Part shown: positions 58,170 through 64,000 of the stretch, piece after piece
Numbering within the stretch: position 1 is the first letter of the stretch
Layout: every line of letters begins with the position of its first letter
From: Butyrivibrio sp.
GTDB taxonomy: Bacteria > Bacillota > Clostridia > Lachnospirales > Lachnospiraceae
Length of the DNA stretch: 64,000 nucleotides
NCBI GenBank assembly: GCA_024694565.1
Contig: JAILJR010000118.1
Location: forward strand, 27,491-91,490
Reading direction: 5' to 3'
Notes under the pieces: generated by a model
Database searches by the model: none
What the model was told of the DNA's origin: nothing
What the model saw: the letters and a program-made list of their open reading frames with translations, nothing else
Made by a program: the position numbers and the translations under genes

Positions 58170-60593
58170 ATGAATTCATCAAAATCATGGATTAAAGCAT
58201 ATGTACCTGAATTATCATGCACCGATCAGGAGTTTTTCGATGCAATGACACTTTCCGGAACCAAGACAGAAGGCTATACACAGCTTGACAAAAATCTGGA
58301 CAGGATTGTTGTTGGGCAGATAAAAGAAATTGCGCCTCATCCCGATGCGGATAAGCTTGTTATATGTCAGGTTGATATCGGCACTGAGACAATACAGATT
58401 GTAACAGGTGCAAACAACATGAAAGAGGGGGATAAGGTTCCTGTAGTTCTTGATGGCGGCAAAGTTGCCGGCGGACATGACGGAGGACCGCTTCCGGAGG
58501 ATGGTATCAAAATTAAGGCGGGTAAGCTCCGCGGAGTACCATCTGCAGGAATGATGTGCTCAATTGAAGAGCTGGGTTCGACAAAAGATTATTATCCGGA
58601 TGCTCCGGAGGAGGGATTATATATACTCCCTGCTGATACAGAGGTTGGAGCAGATGCAGTTGAAGTACTTGGGCTTCATGATACGGTATTTGAATTTGAG
58701 GTTACATCAAACCGTGTTGACTGCTACAGCATTCTAGGCATTGCCAGAGAAGCATCAGCTACCTTCAGACTTCCCTTTGAAGCACCAAAGGTTGTTGTAA
58801 AGGAAGAAGCAGATGGAAATGCTGCTGATATGATAGAGGTGGAAATAAAGGACACAGACCTCTGTTCCAATTACTGTGCAAGAGTTGCAAAGGATATTAA
58901 AATAGCACCTTCGCCTGAGTGGATGCAGAGAAGGCTTTCAAGTGTCGGAATAAGACCAATAAACAACCTGGTTGACATCACAAATTATGTCATGATGGAA
59001 TACGGTCAGCCAATGCACGCCTATGACATGTCCACTATCGCAGGAAACAGGATTGTTGTTAAAAGAGCTTCTGACGGTGACACCTTTATAACACTTGACG
59101 GACAGGAGAGAAAGCTGGACAGCGAGGTTCTCATGATCTGTGACGGTGAGAAGGAGGTTGGTATCGCCGGAATAATGGGAGGTGAGAACTCAATGATCAC
59201 TGACAGCGTTGATACGGTTCTCTTCGAGGCAGCAACCTTCAACGGTCCCAATATCAGAAAGTCTGCAAAGAGAGTGGGACTCAGAACAGATGCATCCGGT
59301 CTTTTTGAGAAGGGCCTTGATCCTGCGAATGCTCTGGATGCCATAAACCGCGCATGCCAGCTTGTTGAAGAGCTCGGATGCGGCAAGGTTGTACCGGGCG
59401 TTGTACAGGTTGGCCTTCCGATAAAAACTCTCAAGAGATTCAGCCTTGAAGCAGACAGGATAAACAAGCTCCTCGGAACAGATATCTCTAAGGATGAGAT
59501 GGTAGAGATACTGAAAAGAGAGGAAGTCGGATATGATGAAAAAGCCGATGAGGTCATCATTCCTTCCTTCAGGCAGGATCTTAACCAGATGTGTGACATT
59601 GCGGAGGAGGTCGCAAGATTCTCGGGATATGACAAGATTCCTACAACTCTCCCCAAGAACAGTGCTACAACAGGTGGTATTTCCTTCAAGATGAGAGTTG
59701 AAAAGAAGGCAAGGGAGATAGCACAGTTCTGTGGATTCTCCCAGGGTTATACATATTCTTTCGAGAGCCCGAAGGTGTTTGACAAGCTCCTGCTTCCACA
59801 GGATGCGCCTGAGAGAGCAGCAATAAAGATATCAAATCCTCTCGGAGAAGATTTCTCAATAATGAGGACAATCTCCTTAAACGGAATGCTTACGAGTCTT
59901 GCAACCAACTATAACAGGAGGAACAAGGATGTTCGTCTCTATGAGATGGGCAATATATACATTCCAAAGAGCCTGCCGCTTGTTGAGCTTCCTGACGAGA
60001 GAATGCAGTTTACTCTCGGTTTCTATGGCGAAGGAGACTTCTTTACAATGAAGGGAGCTGTAGAGGAATTTCTTGACAGCGTCAACATGCTGGATAAGAT
60101 TTCTTACGACCCCAAAGCGGGAAAGACCTTCCTTCATCCGGGAAGACAGGCAGCAATTGTTTACGGTGATACCGTGATCGGTTATCTTGGTGAGGTTCAT
60201 CCTGCTGTCTGCGACAATTATGATATTGGAACAAGAGTATACATAGCAGTTCTGGATATGCCATATGTTGTTGAGAATGCATCCTTTGATACCATCTACA
60301 CAGGCATTGCAAAGTTCCCTGCAGTGACTAGAGATATATCAATGGTTGTACCAAAGGAAGTTCTTGCGGGTGATATCGAGAAGATGATCAGGCAGAGGGC
60401 AGGCAGGAAGCTGGAGAGCCTTGAGCTGTTCGACATCTACGAAGGAGCCCAGATCAAACCCGGCTTTAAGTCTATGGCATACTCACTCACCTTCAGGGAC
60501 AAAGAAAAGACAATGGAGGATGAGGAGATAAATGCAGCGATGAAGAAGATATTAAATGGGCTTCAGTCCATGAATATTGAGCTTCGTTCTTAA
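58170..60593 (+). CDS. pheT: Phenylalanyl-tRNA synthetase beta subunit
   Basis: 807 aa. Domain order: EMAP/tRNA-binding domain (about 40-155, 'IVVGQIKEIAPHPDADKLVICQVDIG'), B3/B4 editing domain (about 210-385, 'LVDITNYVMMEYGQPMHAYD', 'GIMGGENSMITD'), B5 (about 405-475), the catalytic-like core ('RQDLNQMCDIAEEVARFSGYDKIPTTLP') and the C-terminal anticodon-binding FDX-ACB domain (about 710-807, 'FPAVTRDISMVVPKEV', 'SMAYSLTFRDKEKTMEDEEI'). Removes mischarged Tyr and binds tRNA. 100 nt after pheS. Confidence 0.96.
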   Translation: MNSSKSWIKAYVPELSCTDQEFFDAMTLSGTKTEGYTQLDKNLDRIVVGQIKEIAPHPDADKLVICQVDIGTETIQIVTGANNMKEGDKVPVVLDGGKVAGGHDGGPLPEDGIKIKAGKLRGVPSAGMMCSIEELGSTKDYYPDAPEEGLYILPADTEVGADAVEVLGLHDTVFEFEVTSNRVDCYSILGIAREASATFRLPFEAPKVVVKEEADGNAADMIEVEIKDTDLCSNYCARVAKDIKIAPSPEWMQRRLSSVGIRPINNLVDITNYVMMEYGQPMHAYDMSTIAGNRIVVKRASDGDTFITLDGQERKLDSEVLMICDGEKEVGIAGIMGGENSMITDSVDTVLFEAATFNGPNIRKSAKRVGLRTDASGLFEKGLDPANALDAINRACQLVEELGCGKVVPGVVQVGLPIKTLKRFSLEADRINKLLGTDISKDEMVEILKREEVGYDEKADEVIIPSFRQDLNQMCDIAEEVARFSGYDKIPTTLPKNSATTGGISFKMRVEKKAREIAQFCGFSQGYTYSFESPKVFDKLLLPQDAPERAAIKISNPLGEDFSIMRTISLNGMLTSLATNYNRRNKDVRLYEMGNIYIPKSLPLVELPDERMQFTLGFYGEGDFFTMKGAVEEFLDSVNMLDKISYDPKAGKTFLHPGRQAAIVYGDTVIGYLGEVHPAVCDNYDIGTRVYIAVLDMPYVVENASFDTIYTGIAKFPAVTRDISMVVPKEVLAGDIEKMIRQRAGRKLESLELFDIYEGAQIKPGFKSMAYSLTFRDKEKTMEDEEINAAMKKILNGLQSMNIELRS

Positions 60594-60630
60594 ATACCTG
60601 ATCATAAAAAAGAGTAGAAAGGAAAATTAA

Positions 60631-62127
60631 ATGTACAGAAAAAACGCATGGACTACATATAATGATGAACAGCTTAAAGAGGTAGAGGCGTTTGCTGAGG
60701 ATTACAAGGCCTTTCTTGACAATTCCAAGACTGAACGTGAGGCAATTGATACTATAGTCAATGAGATTGAAAACGCCGGTTACAGGGAACTTAATACCTT
60801 GATCGGAGGAGATAAAAAGCTTGGGAAAGGTGACAAGGTTTATTCTGTCTGGATGAACAAGTCCATTATCATCTTTAAGCTTGGTTCAGACCCTATCGAG
60901 GCAGGGCTCAACATTCTTGGAGCACACATTGATTCGCCAAGGCTTGATGTTAAGCAGAATCCGCTCTATGAGGACGGCGGCATTGCTTATCTTGACACCC
61001 ATTACTATGGGGGTGTCAAGAAGTATCAATATGTAACGCTGCCTCTTGCAATCCACGGAGTGGTTGTAAGGAAAGATGGAACGACCGTCCAGTTAAATGT
61101 CGGCGAGGATGAAGATGATCCTGTATTTTTCATATCGGATCTTTTGATCCACCTTGCCCAGGAGCAGCTTGCCAAGAAAGCTTCAAATGTTATTGAGGGT
61201 GAAGCTCTCGATCTTATCGTAGGAAACAGACCATTTGTAATTGAGAGTGATGAAAAAGAGAAGGCTGAGAAAAAATCAAAGCTCTCAGAAGGCGAAAAGT
61301 ACGCTATTGCTTCTGAAAAGGAAGAGAAGAAGGAAAGCGGAAAGGTTTCCGGAGCAGTTAAGCGCGGAATAATGGCTATCCTGAAGGATCTCTATGGAAT
61401 CGAGGAAGAGGACTTTATTTCAGCAGAGCTTGAGATCGTACCAGCAGGAAAAGCAAGGGATGCAGGCTTTGACAGATCAATGATACTCGGCTACGGCCAT
61501 GACGACAGAGTATGTGCTTATCCCTCTATGAGAGCAATTATCGAAGCCGGTGACCTAAAGAGAACTGCATGCTGCATCCTTGTAGATAAAGAGGAGATAG
61601 GGAGCGTCGGTGCAACCGGAATGCAGTCAAGATTTTTTGAAAATGCCGTAGCAGAGCTTATGAATCTGACCAACGAGGGCTTCAACGAGCTCTCTCTCAG
61701 AAGATGCCTTGCAAATTCCTGCATGCTTTCATCAGATGTAAGTGCTGCTTTTGACCCAACCTACGCAAGCAGCTTTGAGAAAAAGAATGCAGCCTTCTTA
61801 GGCGGCGGACTTGTGTTTAACAAATTTACGGGAAGCAGGGGAAAGAGCGGCTCTAATGATGCTAATGCAGAATATATAGCAGAGATCAGAAAGGCCTTTG
61901 ATGAGGACGGTATAGTATATCACACAGCAGAGCTGGGTAAGGTAGATGTAGGAGGAGGCGGAACAATCGCCTACATACTTGCTCTTTATGGAATGAATGT
62001 CATTGACAGCGGTGTTGCTGTTCTCAATATGCATGCACCATGGGAAGTAGTAAGCAAGGCTGACGTGTATGAAGCAAAGCGCGGGTATGTCTCATTCCTG
62101 CAGAAGATGGATTTTAGAAATGAATAA
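60631..62127 (+). CDS. M18 family aminopeptidase
   Basis: 498 aa. Zinc aminopeptidase of the ApeB/Ape1 type that removes acidic or neutral N-terminal residues. '[21 protein letters not shown]', '[23 protein letters not shown]', '[17 protein letters not shown]', '[23 protein letters not shown]', 'SDVSAAFDP' and 'GGGGTIAYI' include the His, Asp and Glu metal ligands. A Lys/Glu-rich insertion lies around residues 207-240. Its stop overlaps the queA start by 8 nt. Confidence 0.94.
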   Translation: MYRKNAWTTYNDEQLKEVEAFAEDYKAFLDNSKTEREAIDTIVNEIENAGYRELNTLIGGDKKLGKGDKVYSVWMNKSIIIFKLGSDPIEAGLNILGAHIDSPRLDVKQNPLYEDGGIAYLDTHYYGGVKKYQYVTLPLAIHGVVVRKDGTTVQLNVGEDEDDPVFFISDLLIHLAQEQLAKKASNVIEGEALDLIVGNRPFVIESDEKEKAEKKSKLSEGEKYAIASEKEEKKESGKVSGAVKRGIMAILKDLYGIEEEDFISAELEIVPAGKARDAGFDRSMILGYGHDDRVCAYPSMRAIIEAGDLKRTACCILVDKEEIGSVGATGMQSRFFENAVAELMNLTNEGFNELSLRRCLANSCMLSSDVSAAFDPTYASSFEKKNAAFLGGGLVFNKFTGSRGKSGSNDANAEYIAEIRKAFDEDGIVYHTAELGKVDVGGGGTIAYILALYGMNVIDSGVAVLNMHAPWEVVSKADVYEAKRGYVSFLQKMDFRNE

Positions 62128-63187
62128 TAGCGAGTTGGGGCTTAGCACATCAGATTATTATTTTGATCTGCCAAAGGAGCTTATAGCCCAGGATCCTCTT
62201 ATGAAGCGGGATGAATGCAGACTGCTTCTTGTGGATAAAAACACCGGAGAAACAAGACATCAGAGGTTTGACGATATAATTGATTACCTTGATCCGGGGG
62301 ACTGCCTTGTACTCAACAACACAAAGGTTATTCCCGCAAGACTTCTGGGTGAGAAGGAGGGAACAGGTGCGGCAGTTGAGATCCTGCTTCTGAAGAGAAA
62401 GGAAAGTGACGTCTGGGAGACTTTAGTAAAGCCCGGTAAGAAGCTTCGCAAGGGAGCAAGAGTATCCTTTGGAGGAGGAATACTTACAGCTGAGATAATA
62501 GATATTCTTGATGACGGCAACAGACTTGTAAGGTTTTTTTACGATGGTATATGGGAGGAGGTACTCGACAGGCTTGGTGAGATGCCTTTGCCTCCCTATA
62601 TAACACACAAGCTGCAGGACAAGGAAATGTATCAGACTGTTTACGCCAAATATGAGGGATCGGCAGCTGCACCAACCGCCGGACTTCATTTTACAAATGA
62701 GCTTCTTCAGAGGATAAAGGAGAAGGGCATTGAACTGGCATTTGTAACCCTTCATGTTGGTCTTGGAACCTTCAGGCCTGTCAAGGTCACAAATGTTAAA
62801 GAGCATCACATGCACTCTGAGTGGTATCAGGTCACAAAGGAGGCTGCCGATAAAATAAACAGTGCAAAGCAGAGCGGACACAGAATAATATGTGTCGGAA
62901 CTACCAGCTGCAGAACCATTGAGAGCGCCGCAGACGAGAACGGTATGCTTAAGGAGTGCAGCGATGACACATCAATATTCATTTACCCCGGTTACAGCTT
63001 TAAGGTGACAGACTGCCTTATCACCAACTTTCACCTTCCTGAATCCACGCTGGTCATGCTGGTATCGGCTCTTGCAGGAAGAGAACATGTGCTTGCCGCC
63101 TATGAGGAAGCCATCAAAGAGAGGTACAGATTTTTCTCCTTTGGTGATGCATGCTTTTTCTGTGACTTATCGAAATATAGTCAGTAA
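62120..63187 (+). CDS. queA: S-adenosylmethionine:tRNA ribosyltransferase-isomerase
   Basis: 355 aa from ATG 62120 (overlapping the M18 stop as ATGAATAA); the track's start lies 17 codons inside the previous gene. Transfers and rearranges ribose from S-adenosylmethionine onto preQ1 in tRNA to make epoxyqueuosine. '[15 protein letters not shown]', '[17 protein letters not shown]', '[18 protein letters not shown]', '[13 protein letters not shown]' and '[10 protein letters not shown]' are family signatures. tgt and other que genes are not visible here. Confidence 0.96.
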   Translation: MNNSELGLSTSDYYFDLPKELIAQDPLMKRDECRLLLVDKNTGETRHQRFDDIIDYLDPGDCLVLNNTKVIPARLLGEKEGTGAAVEILLLKRKESDVWETLVKPGKKLRKGARVSFGGGILTAEIIDILDDGNRLVRFFYDGIWEEVLDRLGEMPLPPYITHKLQDKEMYQTVYAKYEGSAAAPTAGLHFTNELLQRIKEKGIELAFVTLHVGLGTFRPVKVTNVKEHHMHSEWYQVTKEAADKINSAKQSGHRIICVGTTSCRTIESAADENGMLKECSDDTSIFIYPGYSFKVTDCLITNFHLPESTLVMLVSALAGREHVLAAYEEAIKERYRFFSFGDACFFCDLSKYSQ

Positions 63188-63189
63188 TA

Positions 63190-63300
63190 TGTTATGAGCT
63201 TTTGTCGGGCAACATATGTTATGAGCTGCCCGGCAAAATCTCGCCAGTCCGGCCCCTGCTGTGCATATTGTAACATTGTGCAATAACTTCGGGCAGCTGA
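63190..63300. repeat. Decayed fragments of the 204-bp repeat
   Basis: GAGCTTTTGTCGGGCAAC (right end of the element) is followed directly by GAGCTGCCCGGCAAAATCTC and CCAGTCCGGCCCCTGCTGTGCATATTG (reverse-orientation arm) and ends with CTTCGGGCAGCT. It looks like a rearranged, shortened copy just after queA. Confidence 0.7.
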
Positions 63301-63313
63301 AGCTATTATTATA

Positions 63314-63342
63314 GTGACAAATATAACGAACTAAAGTATTAT
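63314..63342 (+). promoter_or_regulatory. Predicted promoter of the PilZ gene leader
   Basis: GTGACA at 63314, 17-bp spacer, TATTAT at 63337; start about 63349. The GTGACA-17 layout is the same as that of the GGDEF gene at 54830. Confidence 0.6.
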
Positions 63343-63371
63343 GAAATTGGTAGTTTAAAGAAAATATGAAA

Positions 63372-63470
63372 ACAGTAGAACGTCCTTAGGGATCAAAGAC
63401 ATCAGGACTACTCAAATAAATGTAGCCCTTCTCATGTCGACTTACCGCAAGCGGTACCCATTAGGACCAA
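63372..63470 (+). promoter_or_regulatory. Structured leader upstream of PilZ gene (riboswitch candidate)
   Basis: Visible three-way junction: GTCCTTA (63382) with TTAGGAC (63461) closes it; GACAT (63398) with ATGTC (63434) and GGACTAC (63405) with GTAGCCC (63422) make one arm; TACCGC/GCGGTA (63443-63456) makes the other. GGACTAC can instead pair with the upstream GTCC (63382) or GTAG (63375), which would break the junction. The 3' end of the fold is about 15 nt before the PilZ start codon, close to the ribosome site. It does not match the c-di-GMP-I consensus I know. Confidence 0.5.
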
Positions 63471-63485
63471 ACTTGGGGGTATGAT

Positions 63486-63827
63486 ATGGAAGATAAGAGA
63501 AAACACAAAAGACTGGAGCTCTCAGGAGAAATACTTCTTAAGCAGCTTGGAGGATCAGGTGACACCGAGTCGGCTCAGATTGATGTTACCGATTGCTCAA
63601 GAGATGGTATAGGTTTCTCTACAACTGCCCAGCTCACGATTGGAGACAATTATGAGGCTAATTTAAGAATTTGGACAAAAGAGGTTCTTCATGTATTCAT
63701 CCAGATAGTAAGGGCAGCCAAAAAAGAAGATACATTCCATTACGGCGGAATTTTCATAGGAATGCCTGAGGGCGACAAGGTGAGAATAGAAGTGTACGAG
63801 ACTGTAAAGGATCAGCTTCACGAGTGA
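63486..63827 (+). CDS. PilZ-domain c-di-GMP receptor
   Basis: 113 aa, a single PilZ domain. The c-di-GMP binding residues are both present: RxxxR as 'RKHKR' (Arg5-Arg9) and D/NxSxxG as 'DCSRDG' (Asp36, Ser38, Gly41). The remainder ('GDNYEANLRIWTKEVLHVFIQIVRAAKKEDTFHYGGIFIG') follows the PilZ beta-barrel. Stand-alone PilZ proteins pass c-di-GMP levels to motility, exopolysaccharide or other machinery. GGGGG ribosome site just after the structured leader. Confidence 0.9.
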   Translation: MEDKRKHKRLELSGEILLKQLGGSGDTESAQIDVTDCSRDGIGFSTTAQLTIGDNYEANLRIWTKEVLHVFIQIVRAAKKEDTFHYGGIFIGMPEGDKVRIEVYETVKDQLHE

Positions 63828-63833
63828 TTGAAT

Positions 63834-64000
63834 GAGTCGCCCGACAAAAGCTCACCAGTCCGGCCCCGACTGTGCATATTGTACAATCACTTCGGGCACG
63901 CTTTCGCTCCTTTCGCTTCGTAGCGGTACTAAGCTCGAAAATACCTCGCTAAGTACCGACGAGCTCATAGGGCCTCTCAGCTGCTTGTGCAATATGCACA
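63834..64000. repeat. 204-bp palindromic repeat, copy C (reverse orientation, cut by window end)
   Basis: Begins GAGTCGCCCGACAAAAGCTC and continues through CTTCGGGCACGCTTTCGCTC and GTAGCGGTACTAAGCTCG to GCAATATGCACA at the window edge. It matches the reverse complement of copies A and B along 167 bp. Confidence 0.9.

Noticed and set aside
59021-59689. 222-aa minus-strand ORF inside pheT
   Set aside because: Shadow of pheT: Ser/Pro-rich composition, no ribosome site, fully inside a clear gene on the other strand.
63372-63470. Standard c-di-GMP-I (GEMM-I) riboswitch upstream of the PilZ gene
   Set aside because: The conserved CACGCACAGGGCAAACC and ACGCAAAGCC segments are absent. I kept it only as an unassigned structured leader.

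Overview
The window looks like a chromosome segment from a low-to-mid GC anaerobic Firmicute, most likely a Lachnospiraceae member close to Butyrivibrio or Pseudobutyrivibrio. Grounds for this are an oxygen-independent class III ribonucleotide reductase, a PPi-type phosphofructokinase, GerMN and PrsW proteins, a divergent citrate synthase next to threonine synthase, strong AGGAGG ribosome binding sites and many c-di-GMP proteins. The genus is an inference from gene content, not from a search. I see no tRNA, rRNA, CRISPR array, prophage or transposase gene.

Layout. 1-8.4 kb: end of a LacI-type regulator, then an arginine region in which argG-DUF1294-LytTR regulator (minus) diverges from argC-GNAT-argJ-argB-argD (plus), with three ArgR-like boxes in the shared gap. 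8.4-16.5 kb: an orphan solute-binding protein, then ComEA lipoprotein, two-component pair, GerMN lipoprotein and ComEC. 16.8-20 kb: glycosyltransferase overlapping a GH13 alpha-glucosidase. 20.1-23.5 kb (minus): nrdG then nrdD, with NrdR boxes between them. 23.7-29.7 kb: holA, DUF1653 protein, GT2, PAP2, lipid kinase (minus), glyA. 29.9-30.66 kb: a predicted ~700-nt non-coding RNA with its own consensus promoter and terminator. 30.7-37 kb: membrane-anchored GH3-like protein lacking catalytic motifs, YitT and an AP2-domain protein (both minus), thrC, citrate synthase. 37-41.2 kb: a cluster of zinc-ribbon, PrsW-type and PH-like membrane proteins. 41.3-49 kb: deoC, an unknown lipoprotein, a CheY-like regulator, Xaa-Pro peptidase, 6S RNA, BrkB/YihY and AI-2E family membrane proteins. 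49-56.7 kb: phosphofructokinase, HU, and c-di-GMP proteins (two GGDEF, one EAL), plus DegV. 57-63.2 kb: pheS, pheT, M18 aminopeptidase, queA. 63.3-63.8 kb: a structured leader in front of a PilZ protein.

Unexplained structure. (1) The long RNA at about 29957-30650 has no coding capacity, several internal stems, a perfect sigma-A promoter and a terminator; I cannot assign it to a known class. (2) A 204-bp element with about 53-bp inverted arms occurs twice at about 94% identity (4677 and 56730), a third time cut by the window end (63834), plus decayed and solo-end forms. (3) A leader motif around AAGTCAGATATAAAC sits just before the ribosome binding site of argJ, the zinc-ribbon PrsW gene, the CheY-like gene, pheS and, more weakly, pheT. 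(4) The PilZ leader can form competing stems and is a riboswitch candidate.

How it fits together: mostly core metabolism and information processing. Arginine synthesis is probably under ArgR, deoxyribonucleotide supply under NrdR. Two cyclase-type proteins, one phosphodiesterase-type protein and one PilZ receptor form a possible c-di-GMP circuit.
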